A DNA stretch of 45,834 nucleotides from Clostridia bacterium (lineage in GTDB: Bacteria; Bacillota; Clostridia; Christensenellales; Borkfalkiaceae): assembly GCA_017453045.1 (NCBI GenBank), contig JAFTKX010000061.1:1-45834 (forward strand), given 5' to 3'. A program made the position numbers and the translations under genes. Shown piece after piece: positions 6,368-15,550 of this stretch. The notes below the pieces were generated by a model that saw only the letters and a list, made by a program, of their open reading frames with translations, searched no databases and was not told the DNA's origin. Within the stretch, counting starts at the first letter, position 1. Each line of letters opens with the position of its first letter.

Positions 6368-8404
6368 TTAATTTTTCTCGGCTTTTAATTTTTCTTCAGC
6401 CTTTAATTTTTTTTGAGTGTTTAAAATTAAACCGACTACTACGCCAGCCATAGCAAGAACACCTATAAGCCCTGCAATCGCCGCAACTACGTTAAGCGTA
6501 GCGGGAGCAACGATTAATGTTCCTATCGTGTAAATCAAATAAGCAACCGTATAACCTATTGCAAGTTGGAATCCGATACCGCCCCAAAGCCATTTTGCGC
6601 TTTTCATTTCGGAGTTCATTGCGCCGATAGCGGCAAAACAAGGCGGTGTATAGAGGTTAAACATTAAGTATGCTAAAGCGGCAACTTTAGTTATAGCAAG
6701 AATTCCCGCAACTTCAACGCCCGCGCCTTGCATCATGGCAAGTTCGTCCATGTCGATAAGATTTTCAAGCCCTACGAAACAAACGGCAAGCGTTCCTACG
6801 ACGTTTTCTTTTGCGATAAATCCCGTAATAGCGGCTGCGGCAAGTTGCCAAGAAAGTACGCCTACGATAGGAACGAGAAGATATGCAAACGGCGTTGCTA
6901 TCGACGCAAGGATAGATTGATCGGCGGTTTCTGCAACGGCAAACGTCCAAGTAAACGTTTGCATAAGTTGTACTGCCATATTGCAAAGAAGAATAATCGT
7001 AGCCGCTTTTACTATGTACGCCCAACCACGACTACACATAGATTTGAACGCTCCCCACAAAGACGGCGCTTTATATTCTGGAAGTTCAATAATGAAATAA
7101 GACTTTTTCGCTCTATAACCCGTAATTAAATTGATAAGCAAAGCGCCGATAAAAATGAGGGCGATACCTGCGAAATAAGCAAGCGCGCTTACCCACCAAG
7201 CATTTCCAAAAAACGCGCCGGCAAAAAGCGCTATAACGGGTATTTTTGCGCCACACGGCATAAACGGAGCGAGCATAGCGGTTGCTCTGCGTTCGCGTTC
7301 GTTACGAATAGTTCTACTTGCCATAATGCCCGGAACGGCGCATCCTATCGTAATAACGAAAGGTATTACCGATTTGCCCGAAAGTCCTACCTTTTTGAAA
7401 ATAGGATCTAAAACGACTGCCGCGCGAGACATATAACCGCAGTCTTCAAGTAATGCAATAAGGAAATACATTACCATTACGAGCGGAAGGAAACCTACGA
7501 CGGCAATAAGACCGCCTATAATACCGTCAACTAAAATTGCAGACAATACCGGCGACGCATTTTCAAGCAATCCGCCAACCCAACCTTGAAATACCTCCAA
7601 AATTGGAACGAGCCCCGGTATAAAAGTTTCGCCAATTTCAACGCCTTCGGCTATCCACGTACCCAAAGTTGCTTGGGATATGAAAAACACGAGAAACATA
7701 ACGACGGCAAAAATGGGAATACCAAGCCATTTATTAGTTAAAACCGAATCAATTTTATCGCCAAAATTTTTCTCTTTGGTTAACACTTTACGAACTTCAA
7801 CCGCTTTTACGATTTCGTTGACAAATTCAAAACGCTTGCGGTCTGCAACTTCAACGACTGCCCTATCCGTAAGGTCGATATTTTCTTGCGTATAAGGGGC
7901 TTTTTGCTCTACGCCTACACGAGATTTAACCGTTTCGATAAGAGTTTTTAAGCCTTTTGACGAAGTGGAAACGGTTTTTACGATAGGACAACCAAGTTGC
8001 TTTGACAACTCATCCGCGTCGATTTTCGTTCCCTTCTTTTCGTTAACGTCGCTCTTATTTAGGGCTACGACTACGGGAATTCCAAGTTCTAACAACTGAG
8101 TCGTAAAGAAAAGGCTACGGCTTAAATTGTCCGCGTCGACGATATTGATAATAACGTCGGGATTTTCTTGTTTTACGTAAGCGCTCGTAATAGATTCTTC
8201 GCTAGTAAACGGAGACATCGAGTACGCGCCGGGCAAGTCGACGGCTATTAGTTCATCCTTTCCAGCATACGCTTTTTTTATCGGATGCTCCTTTTTATCA
8301 ACGGTAACGCCTGCCCAGTTTCCGACCTTCTCGTTTTGTCCGGTCAAAGCGTTGTACATGGTAGTTTTACCAGAGTTTGGATTACCCGTTAAGGCAATTC
8401 GCAT
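6368..8404 (-). CDS. feoB: Ferrous iron transport protein B
   Basis: 678 residues. The N-terminal G domain has GNPNSGKTT (G1), DLPGAYSM (G3) and NKSD (G4), followed by the helical GDI-like region. The membrane part has the repeated Gate/core features: GFLPLVMVMYFL, ALLEDCGYMSRAA, GCAVPGIMASRTI, LAPFMPCGAKIPVIA and YTPPCFAAIGAM. The two conserved Cys-Pro pairs in the membrane part (MPCGAK, TPPCFA) are present. The length is normal for FeoB. GGAGG lies 11 nt before the ATG. It imports Fe(II) across the inner membrane and is in an operon with feoA and the Cys-rich protein. Confidence 0.97.
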   Translation of the reverse strand: MRIALTGNPNSGKTTMYNALTGQNEKVGNWAGVTVDKKEHPIKKAYAGKDELIAVDLPGAYSMSPFTSEESITSAYVKQENPDVIINIVDADNLSRSLFFTTQLLELGIPVVVALNKSDVNEKKGTKIDADELSKQLGCPIVKTVSTSSKGLKTLIETVKSRVGVEQKAPYTQENIDLTDRAVVEVADRKRFEFVNEIVKAVEVRKVLTKEKNFGDKIDSVLTNKWLGIPIFAVVMFLVFFISQATLGTWIAEGVEIGETFIPGLVPILEVFQGWVGGLLENASPVLSAILVDGIIGGLIAVVGFLPLVMVMYFLIALLEDCGYMSRAAVVLDPIFKKVGLSGKSVIPFVITIGCAVPGIMASRTIRNERERRATAMLAPFMPCGAKIPVIALFAGAFFGNAWWVSALAYFAGIALIFIGALLINLITGYRAKKSYFIIELPEYKAPSLWGAFKSMCSRGWAYIVKAATIILLCNMAVQLMQTFTWTFAVAETADQSILASIATPFAYLLVPIVGVLSWQLAAAAITGFIAKENVVGTLAVCFVGLENLIDMDELAMMQGAGVEVAGILAITKVAALAYLMFNLYTPPCFAAIGAMNSEMKSAKWLWGGIGFQLAIGYTVAYLIYTIGTLIVAPATLNVVAAIAGLIGVLAMAGVVVGLILNTQKKLKAEEKLKAEKN

Positions 8405-8441
8405 TGTTTTATACCTCCAAATTATTTATCATTTATATACA

Positions 8442-8457
8442 GTTAGCAACCGCTAAC
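8442..8457. promoter_or_regulatory. Metal-regulator operator between feoA and feoB
   Basis: Perfect palindrome GTTAGC-AACC-GCTAAC, third copy of the operator in the locus. It lies ~40 nt before the feoB start and may allow extra control of feoB. Confidence 0.7.
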
Positions 8458-8503
8458 CGTTTGTCGAAAAAAATAATCGACAAGCCTTAAATTGTTAAAG
8501 CCA

Positions 8504-8716
8504 TTAGACTATAATGGCTTCGGCAAGTTGATTATCAATATTATATCTTCCATCTTTGATGGCTACGATACAACCGCCTTTAAGATGGCGAATTACGGTA
8601 ATAGTTTCTCCACTATAGCAACCAAGAGAAAAAAGGAAAGAATTAAGATCTTCGTCGTCGGTTTCAATTTTGCTAATGACGTACTCAACTCCGTCTTGCG
8701 CTTGTCTTAAATTCAT
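8504..8716 (-). CDS. feoA: Ferrous iron transport protein A
   Basis: 70 residues from the ATG preceded by AAGGAGCGTAAG; the frame extends ten codons upstream but without a site. SH3-like FeoA fold with LFSLGCYSGETITVIRHL and a short C-terminal strand region (NIDNQLAEAIIV). FeoA is a small cytoplasmic partner of FeoB. It is first in the operon, with promoter and operators directly upstream. Confidence 0.9.
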   Translation of the reverse strand: MNLRQAQDGVEYVISKIETDDEDLNSFLFSLGCYSGETITVIRHLKGGCIVAIKDGRYNIDNQLAEAIIV

Positions 8717-8738
8717 CTTACGCTCCTTTTTAACGTTG

Positions 8739-8754
8739 GTTAGCACTCGCTAAC
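8739..8754. promoter_or_regulatory. Metal-regulator operator, feoA leader
   Basis: Perfect palindrome GTTAGC-ACTC-GCTAAC, 22 nt upstream of the feoA start, in the transcribed leader. Confidence 0.75.
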
Positions 8755-8773
8755 TAATAGGTCAAAAAATTAA

Positions 8774-8789
8774 GTTAGCCATTGCTAAC
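8774..8789. promoter_or_regulatory. Metal-regulator operator at the feoA transcription start
   Basis: Palindrome GTTAGC-CATT-GCTAAC, extended by one A/T pair on each side. It begins ~7 nt after the -10 hexamer and so covers +1, which predicts repression. Confidence 0.8.
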
Positions 8790-8796
8790 TATGATG

Positions 8797-8825
8797 ATTA
8801 TACATCTTATTTTATGCTTTGTCAA
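8797..8825 (-). promoter_or_regulatory. Consensus sigma-A promoter of feoAB
   Basis: On the minus strand TTGACA (8825-8820), a 17-nt spacer and TATAAT (8802-8797): a full consensus match, as expected for a promoter kept off by a repressor when metal is plentiful. Confidence 0.9.
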
Positions 8826-8873
8826 CTTTTTTTATCGCTTTTTTAAAATTTTATTTTATTTTTTTATTAGCGC

Positions 8874-8902
8874 TTGAAAATACTCTATTTTTATGATAAA
8901 AT
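8874..8902 (+). promoter_or_regulatory. Promoter of the DtxR-type regulator
   Basis: TTGAAA at 8874-8879, a 17-nt spacer and TAAAAT at 8897-8902, 24 nt before the ATG. No copy of the GTTAGC palindrome overlaps it, so strong autoregulation is not evident. Confidence 0.65.
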
Positions 8903-8926
8903 ATTCTTAATTATAAGGAGAAAATA

Positions 8927-9289
8927 ATGGCACTACACGAATCGGGTCAAATGTATTTAGAAAGCATTTTGGTTTTGCATAAAAAGAACGGTAGCGTTCG
9001 CTCTATTGACATAGTTGAACATATGGGTTATTCAAAACCGAGCGTTTCGAGAGCGGTTGGACTACTAAAAGCAGAAGAATACGTTACCGTAGACAAAAAC
9101 GGATATATTACTCTTACCGAAAAAGGCAAGACCGAAGCCGAAAAAATTTATGAAAGGCACGGCGTTATCGCTAAATTCTTGATGAATTTAGGCGTTTCGG
9201 AAAAAACTGCGACAGAAGACGCTTGCAAAATTGAACACGTTATTAGCGACGAGTCTATCGAAGCCGTCAAAAAGCATTTGGGCAAATGA
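8927..9289 (+). CDS. DtxR/MntR-family metal-dependent regulator
   Basis: 120 residues. A winged helix (SIDIVEHMGYSKPSVSRAVGLLKAEEYV, split here as SIDIVEHMGYSKPSVSRAV then GLLKAEEYV) is followed by LTEKGKTEAEKIYERHGVI and the metal/dimer region with EDACKIEHVISDE. There is no SH3 domain, so it is MntR-sized or shorter than IdeR/DtxR. AAGGAGAAAATA precedes the ATG. Its place divergent from feoAB and the DtxR-like GTTAGC palindromes make it the likely iron- or manganese-responsive repressor of feo (inference). It overlaps the next gene by ATGA. Confidence 0.9.
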   Translation: MALHESGQMYLESILVLHKKNGSVRSIDIVEHMGYSKPSVSRAVGLLKAEEYVTVDKNGYITLTEKGKTEAEKIYERHGVIAKFLMNLGVSEKTATEDACKIEHVISDESIEAVKKHLGK

Positions 9290-10011
9290 AAAAGTCTAAT
9301 CATTATATAAACAAAGAAACGGCTGACCGCTTTGCGACTGCCGTTTTTATTATATTGCAAACTATTTTATATTCGGTTTTTATGTGGCAAGATTTTTCAA
9401 ACGGAAGCGACACCACGAATTTAAAATACGCCACAATTTGCCTTTGTCTTGTTTTTACCGTTTATAAACTACCCTTTTCGTCAATAGACGGGCTACTCGT
9501 TTTTTTAGCCCTTTTATTTACCGTTGCTTCAGACACCTTTACCTTACTTATAAACGACTACTTTACGCTTGGAGTAAGTTTGTTTATTCCCGCGCAACTC
9601 ATATACGGTTTAAGAATGCGTGTTTGGGCGGAAAAACCGCTATATAAGTCGATTATCGCAAGATTTTCGGTAATTGTGGCAGTCGTTTTAGGCGCTACAG
9701 TCGCGCAAATTGCAGACGGACTTACTTTAGTTACCGCGATATATTTTTCAATGCTTTTATACAACGCGATTGAAAGTGTTTTCTTTGCAAAAACCTTTAA
9801 AAGAATTTTATTTTGTATAGGACTTTGGCTTTTTATTTGTTGCGACGTTTGCGTTGGGCTTTATAACCTTACCGACGTTTTAGGCGTTGCCGTTAATAAA
9901 GAAGTTTTTAACTTTGCAAGTATTATGATGTGGGGCTTTTATTTGCCCAGCCAAGTTTTAATCGTTACTTCAATTAGAAAGGAAAAACTTGCTCCATTAA
10001 GATTTAAATAG
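9286..10011 (+). CDS. Multi-pass membrane protein, possibly YhhN-like
   Basis: 241 residues, mostly hydrophobic, with about seven or eight transmembrane helices. ASDTFTLLINDYFTLGVSLF followed by PAQLIYGLRM, and the late WGFYLPSQVLIVTS, resemble the YhhN/lysoplasmalogenase family pattern of an acidic residue, then an F-x-x-G helix and an H/Q-x-x-Y position. The match is weak and the key His is a Gln here, so a function is not claimed. The start overlaps the regulator stop (ATGA) and is translationally coupled. The gene ends with TAG. Confidence 0.6.
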   Translation: MKKSNHYINKETADRFATAVFIILQTILYSVFMWQDFSNGSDTTNLKYATICLCLVFTVYKLPFSSIDGLLVFLALLFTVASDTFTLLINDYFTLGVSLFIPAQLIYGLRMRVWAEKPLYKSIIARFSVIVAVVLGATVAQIADGLTLVTAIYFSMLLYNAIESVFFAKTFKRILFCIGLWLFICCDVCVGLYNLTDVLGVAVNKEVFNFASIMMWGFYLPSQVLIVTSIRKEKLAPLRFK

Positions 10012-10020
10012 ACAAGCGTT

Positions 10021-10056
10021 AAAAACGCCAAACTCTTTGACGAGTTTGGCGTTTTT
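10021..10056. terminator. Bidirectional terminator
   Basis: A perfect 15-bp stem AAAAACGCCAAACTC/GAGTTTGGCGTTTTT with a 6-nt loop, between convergent genes and with T runs on either strand. Confidence 0.95.
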
Positions 10057-10059
10057 CTT

Positions 10060-11022
10060 TTATTTCATTTTAAATATTTTTTTGCAAATAAACGCTGAAA
10101 TTACTACCGAAAAATAAGTCCAACCGGCAGAAAGCAAGACGTCGGTTGCAAAATGCGCTCCAACCAAAATTCGCGTATAACCCAGCACGAGAGTTGATAA
10201 CGTTGCGCCTACTAAAAGCCAAGTTTTTGCCTTTATACGAGTTTTTTCGTCAATTTCCAAAAAGTCTGGAACAAGCGCAAAACAATATATGACCGCCCAC
10301 GCGCAAGTATGCCCCGACGGGAAAGATTTATAAGCGTCGGTTGCAATTCCAAGAGCGAGCATTTCTTCGCTCGGCGTTTGCTTGCCGTTTATAACGAACC
10401 ACTCGGTATACTTAACGAATTCGTTTAAACCGTTATATTCTAAAACGTTAATCGCGCGATAACGTTGTCTACCAACGAGCACTTTTACGCCTTGAACGGG
10501 AACTTGAGCCATAACCGCCGCCATAAATACCGCTACTGCAAAAACGGTAAGCCCTGCGATATGCTTTTCGGGAATTTTAAACGTTCCGAGCGTTATTAAC
10601 GCAAAACAACCTGCCGAAACTACCGCGACTATTAAGGTTATTAAAGATTTATATTCTTCAAACGCGTCGAGTTTATGGTTTTGTTCAAAAACGTACTCTA
10701 CCGCGCGAGTTATCATTACCGTTAAAATGACGATACCAACGACGGCGCAAAGAGTCATAAGTATTGATTTTACAACGTTTTCTTGTATTTTAAACGACCT
10801 TCTCAATAATATCGCCGAAGCAAACGCGCCTGCTAAATACATAGGAGATTCGCCTATTACTTCAAAAATTTTACCGAAAAGGCTATTTGAAATATACTCT
10901 CCGTCAGGCAATTTTGCTATTGCTTGACTTATTTGATAATCAAAAAAAGTTGCAAGCGTAACGCACGCTACGTAAAGAGCAAGGCAACTGATTATAATTA
11001 TGAGTTTCGCCCTTTTAGACAT
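10060..11022 (-). CDS. PAP2-family membrane phosphatase
   Basis: 320 residues with several membrane helices. The three phosphatase signature parts are in order: K-x6-R-like KVLVGRQRYRA (~177-187), SFPSGHT (~231-237) and YTRILVGAHFATD (~281-293). This is the type 2 phosphatidic acid phosphatase superfamily, acting on lipid or polyprenyl phosphates at the membrane. GGGGGACGAAAG precedes the ATG, which lies 8 nt inside the end of the YitT gene, so the two are co-transcribed and coupled. Confidence 0.88.
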   Translation of the reverse strand: MSKRAKLIIIISCLALYVACVTLATFFDYQISQAIAKLPDGEYISNSLFGKIFEVIGESPMYLAGAFASAILLRRSFKIQENVVKSILMTLCAVVGIVILTVMITRAVEYVFEQNHKLDAFEEYKSLITLIVAVVSAGCFALITLGTFKIPEKHIAGLTVFAVAVFMAAVMAQVPVQGVKVLVGRQRYRAINVLEYNGLNEFVKYTEWFVINGKQTPSEEMLALGIATDAYKSFPSGHTCAWAVIYCFALVPDFLEIDEKTRIKAKTWLLVGATLSTLVLGYTRILVGAHFATDVLLSAGWTYFSVVISAFICKKIFKMK

Positions 11023-12040
11023 CTTTCGTCCCCCTATTAAATTTTCCTATAATTTCGTTGACTGAACCAACGTAAGCAAAAGTTTCGGGATAACTTTTAA
11101 TTATATTTTGAAATTTAGCAATTTCTCTGGGTTTTATAATGCAAATAAGAAAGTTCTTTTTTCTACCCTCAAACATACCTTTCGCAGGAGTTATAGTAAC
11201 GCCGTGCCCAAGTTGTTCGATAATTTCTTTAGCGATTTCGTCGGCGTGTTCGGTTATAACTTCAAACTTAAGAGCAGACTTCGCGCCCTGCATAATAAAA
11301 TCGCAGACGACTGAATTTGCAAACGAACTGATAAGCGCTAAAAATACGGGCATTAAATTATCGTGATAAACGAAAATCGAAATTGCCATAATCACCGCGT
11401 TTACCGCAAAAACCATTGCTCCTACGCCCTTGTGTGGAAATTTCTTTTGAAGCATTGCTCCAACTACGTCCGCTCCACCCGTCGACGCGTTTACCTTTAA
11501 AGCAAAGGCGAGCGAAACTCCGCTACACGCTCCGCCCAAAATTGCGCCTACGAGTCTCGTTCCGATATCTTCAACTTCGCCAACCCCTGAAATCGTAAAC
11601 TGATAGGTTGGATCGATAAAGTTAGAAAGGCAGAACATTAACCCCGCCATAACGAAAGCCGTAATAAAAGTTTTTATTGAAAACTCTTTCGATAAAATCT
11701 TCGCCGCAAAAATCAAAAGCGGAATATTTGCAAATACTAAAAGTAACGAACTGTAATCTATTGCCCCACTATTTGAAGTGGTTGCCCCCGTTGAATACTG
11801 TATCATTGCCACTACGCCCGGAAGTCCACCCGGAGCAAACTTGCAAGTCGCTATAAAATAGTGGTAACCGATAGCGTAAAATAACGCCGATAAAAATATG
11901 TAAATAGTGGAAACTACCTTTTTATTTCTCTTTCTAAGTTTAGTTTCCCACTCGTCTTTTTGTACTTTATAAATTCTCTTTTCCCCGTCTTGTTCGACTT
12001 GCCCGTTATCCGTTGAAACGGACGTTTCTTTTTCTTCCAT
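11015..12040 (-). CDS. YitT family membrane protein
   Basis: 341 residues from the ATG with GGAG six bases upstream. A charged N-terminal extension (~45 residues) precedes YitT-type helices with YHYFIATCKFAPGGLPGV and ALKVNASTGGADVVG. A cytoplasmic C-terminal DUF2179 domain follows, with HGVTITPAKGMFEGRKKNF and CIIKPREIAKF. These proteins are common in Firmicutes; function unknown. Own promoter at 12070-12098. First gene of a two-gene operon with the PAP2 phosphatase. Confidence 0.88.
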   Translation of the reverse strand: MEEKETSVSTDNGQVEQDGEKRIYKVQKDEWETKLRKRNKKVVSTIYIFLSALFYAIGYHYFIATCKFAPGGLPGVVAMIQYSTGATTSNSGAIDYSSLLLVFANIPLLIFAAKILSKEFSIKTFITAFVMAGLMFCLSNFIDPTYQFTISGVGEVEDIGTRLVGAILGGACSGVSLAFALKVNASTGGADVVGAMLQKKFPHKGVGAMVFAVNAVIMAISIFVYHDNLMPVFLALISSFANSVVCDFIMQGAKSALKFEVITEHADEIAKEIIEQLGHGVTITPAKGMFEGRKKNFLICIIKPREIAKFQNIIKSYPETFAYVGSVNEIIGKFNRGTKDV

Positions 12041-12069
12041 AAAAAACTCCAAACGCTTATGCTCCTTTT

Positions 12070-12098
12070 ATCATAGCACAATCAAAACTAATTGTCAT
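12070..12098 (-). promoter_or_regulatory. Promoter of the yitT-PAP2 operon
   Basis: On the minus strand ATGACA (12098-12093), a 17-nt spacer and TATGAT (12075-12070). Confidence 0.6.
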
Positions 12099-12187
12099 TT
12101 GTTTTAAGCAAATTTATAAAGCATTTTTACCTATAAAATTTCTTTTTCGCAATACCCCTTTAAACAGTAGAAAATTTTTACTTTTTA

Positions 12188-12196
12188 TGGTACAAT
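12188..12196 (+). promoter_or_regulatory. Extended -10 promoter of leuS
   Basis: TGG TACAAT with no clear -35, 45 nt before the leuS start. No T-box structure or AGGGUGG-type motif fits in the short leader. Confidence 0.55.
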
Positions 12197-12240
12197 ATCT
12201 CTACACACGTTATTTTAGTTCCGCTTTGGAGGGATTATTT

Positions 12241-14670
12241 ATGGATATGAAGCAAATAGAAGCCAAGTGGCAAGCGAAATGGGAGAAAGATAAACTCAAC
12301 TATTTCAACAAGAAAAACGTAGATAAAAAGTTCTATTGTTTAGAAATGTTTTCTTACCCGTCCGCTTCTAAACTCCACCTTGGGCATTGGTATAACTACG
12401 GTCTTACCGACAGTTACGCCCGCTTTAAAAGGATGAAAGGCTATGAAGTTTTTCAACCGATGGGGTTTGACGCGTTTGGTCTTCCTGCCGAAAACTTTGC
12501 TATAAAAACGGGTAAACACCCCGAACTTACCACCCTTGAAAACATTGACACTATGGAAGGTCAATTAAAGGCGATGGGCGCAATGTTCGATTGGAACGCC
12601 GAAATTAAAACCTGCATGCCCGACTATTACAAATGGACTCAATGGCTCTTTTTAAAACTTTACGAAAACGGTCTTGCTTATAGAAAAGAAGCGCCTGTAA
12701 ACTGGTGTCCAAGTTGTAACACCGTTCTTGCAAACGAACAGGTTGACGACGGTCATTGCGAACGTTGCGGAACTCAAGTTATAAAGAAAAACCTTACTCA
12801 ATGGTTCTTTAAAATTACTAAATACGCTGAAGAACTTTTGTCTTGTCTTGACGGTCTTGACTGGCCCGAAAAAACAAAGGCAATGCAAAAGAACTGGATA
12901 GGTAAATCGAGCGGTGGCGAAATTACTTTTACGGCTGAAAGTGGCGACGAATTTAAGGTTTTCACAACTAGAGCCGACACCGTTTTCGGCGTTTCGTACG
13001 TCGTTCTTGCTCCCGAACACCCACTCGTTAAGAAGTTAACAACGGAAGATAGAGCGAGCGACGTTGAAAAATACGTTGAAGAAACTGCAAAAATAAACGA
13101 GATTGAAAGACTTTCGACCACTCGCGAAAAGACAGGCGTTTTTATCGGTGCTTACGCAATTAACCCTGCGAACAACAAAAAAGTTCCTATCTACGCCGCT
13201 GATTACGTTTTATATTCTTACGGAACGGGCGCAGTTATGGGCGTTCCCGCTCACGACGCAAGAGATTATCTTTTCGCTCAAAAATATAACCTTCCTATAA
13301 ACGTCGTTATAAGAAACCCCAAGGGCGAAACCGAACTTCCATACTGTGAAGACGGTATGCTCGTAAACAGTTTGTCGTTTGACGGGCTTACTTCTGAAGA
13401 CGCGAGAAAGGCGATTTTAAATAGTTTAAGTAAAGAAGGAAAAGGTCAACACAAGACTAATTATAGACTTAGAGACTGGCTCGTTTCTCGTCAAAGATAC
13501 TGGGGCGCGCCTATCCCTATGATTCATTGTAAGCATTGCGGAACTGTTCCCGTACCTTATAAAGACTTACCCGTTGAACTTCCTAAAGACGTTGAATTCC
13601 GTCCCGACGGAAAATCACCGCTTGCTAAATGCGAAAGTTTCGTAAAAGTAAAATGCCCCGTTTGTGGCGCTGACGCAGAACGCGACGTTGATACTCTCGA
13701 TACCTTCGTTTGTTCGAGTTGGTATTACTTAAGATATCCCGACAATAAAAACGAAGATATGCCTTTCGATCCTGAAATTATCAATCAAATGCTCCCCGTC
13801 GACAAGTATGTTGGCGGTCCTGAACACGCTTGTATGCACCTTTTGTATGCAAGATTTATAACCAAAGCCCTTCGCGATATGGGGTATTTGAAGTTTGACG
13901 AACCGTTCACTTCTCTTACCCACCAAGGTATAATACTTGGACCTGACGGAAACAGAATGAGTAAGTCAAGGGGCAACGTAGTATCTCCCGACACTTATAT
14001 CGACGAGTTTGGCTCCGACGTATTTAGACTTTATCTTATGTTCGGCTTTGCTTACACCGAGGGCGGTCCTTGGGACGACAACGGTATTAAGTCGATTGCT
14101 AAATTTGCCGAAAGAATTGAAAGGCTCGTTACAAAAGTTTGCTCGTATAAACCCGAAAAGAACATCCAAATCGGCAAAGAGGAAAAAGAACTTTTATACG
14201 CCGAAGCATATTGCGTAAAGAACGTTGACAGAGATATGAACAACTTTTCTTTCAACACGGCGATTGCAAGACTTATGGAATTCGTTTCGGCAATCAATAA
14301 ATACGACGGATATATCGAAAAATCAAACGCTCTCATTTTAAAAGCGGTTGACACCTTGATTTTATTGCTTGCGCCTTGCGCTCCGCACTTTGCCGAAGAA
14401 CTTTGGGCTATGCGCGGTAATAAAAAGTCGGTATTTTTAGAAGATTATCCCGTTTGCGACGAAAACGCTCTCGTTAAAGACGAAATTGAACTCGCCGTTC
14501 AAATCAACAGTAAAGTTAAAGCAAAAATTAACGTTTCTAAAGACGCTACTGACGACGAAATTAAAGCCATCGCCCTTGAAAACGATATTATTAAAAAGAT
14601 AGTTGGCGACAGCCAAGTAGTTAAAGTAATCGTAGTGAAAGGCAGACTTGTAAATTTAATAGTTAAATAA
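12241..14670 (+). CDS. leuS: Leucyl-tRNA synthetase
   Basis: 809 residues, normal length. The class I signature HIGH is HLGH in [17 protein letters not shown], and KMSKS is RMSKS in [13 protein letters not shown]. Zinc-type cysteines are present ([17 protein letters not shown]), as is the editing domain ([28 protein letters not shown]). The C-terminal anticodon domain ends [19 protein letters not shown] precedes the ATG; an upstream in-frame ATG at 12187 overlaps the promoter and is not used. Monocistronic with its own terminator. Confidence 0.98.
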   Translation: MDMKQIEAKWQAKWEKDKLNYFNKKNVDKKFYCLEMFSYPSASKLHLGHWYNYGLTDSYARFKRMKGYEVFQPMGFDAFGLPAENFAIKTGKHPELTTLENIDTMEGQLKAMGAMFDWNAEIKTCMPDYYKWTQWLFLKLYENGLAYRKEAPVNWCPSCNTVLANEQVDDGHCERCGTQVIKKNLTQWFFKITKYAEELLSCLDGLDWPEKTKAMQKNWIGKSSGGEITFTAESGDEFKVFTTRADTVFGVSYVVLAPEHPLVKKLTTEDRASDVEKYVEETAKINEIERLSTTREKTGVFIGAYAINPANNKKVPIYAADYVLYSYGTGAVMGVPAHDARDYLFAQKYNLPINVVIRNPKGETELPYCEDGMLVNSLSFDGLTSEDARKAILNSLSKEGKGQHKTNYRLRDWLVSRQRYWGAPIPMIHCKHCGTVPVPYKDLPVELPKDVEFRPDGKSPLAKCESFVKVKCPVCGADAERDVDTLDTFVCSSWYYLRYPDNKNEDMPFDPEIINQMLPVDKYVGGPEHACMHLLYARFITKALRDMGYLKFDEPFTSLTHQGIILGPDGNRMSKSRGNVVSPDTYIDEFGSDVFRLYLMFGFAYTEGGPWDDNGIKSIAKFAERIERLVTKVCSYKPEKNIQIGKEEKELLYAEAYCVKNVDRDMNNFSFNTAIARLMEFVSAINKYDGYIEKSNALILKAVDTLILLLAPCAPHFAEELWAMRGNKKSVFLEDYPVCDENALVKDEIELAVQINSKVKAKINVSKDATDDEIKAIALENDIIKKIVGDSQVVKVIVVKGRLVNLIVK

Positions 14671-14675
14671 AACTA

Positions 14676-14704
14676 ACCCCTCGTTTTGACGACGAGGGGT
14701 TTTT
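14676..14704 (+). terminator. leuS terminator
   Basis: Stem ACCCCTCGT/ACGAGGGGT with a 7-nt loop, followed by TTTT, 6 nt after the stop. Confidence 0.9.
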
Positions 14705-14727
14705 AAATTGTCGCCTTTAGCGAAAAT

Positions 14728-15211
14728 TAACCACAACTTGAGGTGGTGGGATAAAAATCTTTAAATAAAGCCTTCACCTTGAGGGGAAGATGGATCGCTT
14801 GCAACATTCTACTTATGCCTTCTCCTTGAGGAGAAGGGGGACCGCTTGCGGTGGATGAGGTGGGAAAAGCGTATTATAAATAAGTAGCGTAATAATAAGA
14901 GAAAACACCTCACCACCGACTAACGTCGGAGCCTCTCCTCAAGGAGAAGCCTTACCTCACCACCAACTTTGTTGGAGCCGTTCTCAAGCGAAGTAAGGAA
15001 AGTCTTCGCTTTCGGTCAACGCTCGGACTGGAAATTATCCTCGCTCATTTCGTAGGCGCAAACTATTGTAAATAGTTTGCTTAGCGCCTACTCAACCTCA
15101 AGGAGAAGCCTTAAATTTTATAAAAATATAGCCACTTGTAGTGGGTTTAGTGAAAATGATCGCAGTTATAAATTTATTTAGAACGTCTTAAGACGTTGCC
15201 AGTAACATACA
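14728..15211. repeat. ~480-bp composite hairpin repeat (left copy)
   Basis: Non-coding, rich in inverted repeats. It contains CTTGAGGAGAAG/CTTCTCCTCAAG-type ends, CCGACTAACGTCGG, a GTAGGCGC...GCGCCTAC stem enclosing TATTGTAAATA, and the 16-bp palindrome AACGTCTTAAGACGTT (15182-15197). The same blocks occur in the opposite orientation and reverse order at 22390-22799. The left copy carries an extra insert (CTCACCACC...GGAGAAGCC) relative to the right. Confidence 0.85.
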
Positions 15212-15309
15212 CTTGAAGGGATAGTGCAAACCACCAGTTCTACCGATGGTCATCCCAATCGTTTTTTTATTTACAGAAAAGACGCATAACGAAGTATATA
15301 AGCCGTTAA
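15212..15309. repeat. Structured repeat, partial copy
   Basis: It holds GGGAT...ATCCC enclosing ACCA...TGGT, in place of the usual apical hairpin, followed by CGAAGTATATAAGCCGTT, which matches the 3' part of the copies at 5.9 and 22.9 kb. The 5' outer arm is missing, apparently replaced by the large repeat. Confidence 0.5.
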
Positions 15310-15350
15310 AAAAATGAGACGGGGTATGTTTGTACACCACATACCCCGTC
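15305..15350 (-). terminator. Terminator of the orphan minus-strand transcription unit
   Basis: A perfect 11-bp stem GACGGGGTATG/CATACCCCGTC, followed on the minus strand by TCATTTTTTT. Confidence 0.85.
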
Positions 15351-15405
15351 TTAATATCTTAATATTTTTTGCTAAATTGTTATATCTATATTTATTAAGT
15401 TTTTA

Positions 15406-15510
15406 CTAAAAGCGGTTTTTTATAGGCTTTTTGCCTTTACGTTTACTACTTGAAAGCAGTTCCTCCGCCCGTTCTTCGGGACTAATTATGTCTGTTTTTG
15501 CCGCTTTATC
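15406..15510 (-). pseudogene. Open stretch without start codon, possible frameshifted small gene
   Basis: 34 codons read DKAAKTDIISPEERAEELL, then SSSKRKGKKPIKNRF and a TAG. There is no start codon in this frame. Joining it to the mini-ORF at 15506-15535 by a +1 shift (or restoring two lost bases) would give a basic 43-residue protein. The same stretch is enclosed by an AAAGCGG/CCGCTTT stem and holds CCCG-AAGAA-CGGG and GGC-AAAAA-GCC hairpins, so a purely RNA role is equally possible. Not recognised. Confidence 0.35.
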
Positions 15511-15535
15511 TTACATTCTCCTTAATTGAGTTCAT
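15506..15535 (-). CDS. Mini-ORF (9 codons) with strong ribosome site
   Basis: MNSIKENVR, preceded by GGAGGAGATAGTCCA. It is the third of three tandem mini-ORFs in one transcript, lying 15 nt after the stop of the second. Leader peptide or the start of a broken gene; no function assigned. Confidence 0.4.
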   Translation of the reverse strand: MNSIKENVR

Positions 15536-15550
15536 TGGACTATCTCCTCC

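Noticed and set aside
12041-12240. T-box riboswitch upstream of leuS
   Set aside because: The promoter leaves only ~37 nt of leader and no AGGGUGG-type motif or terminator is present.
14728-15211. CRISPR array
   Set aside because: The short repeats are inverted and irregularly spaced; there is no constant repeat/spacer period and no cas gene.
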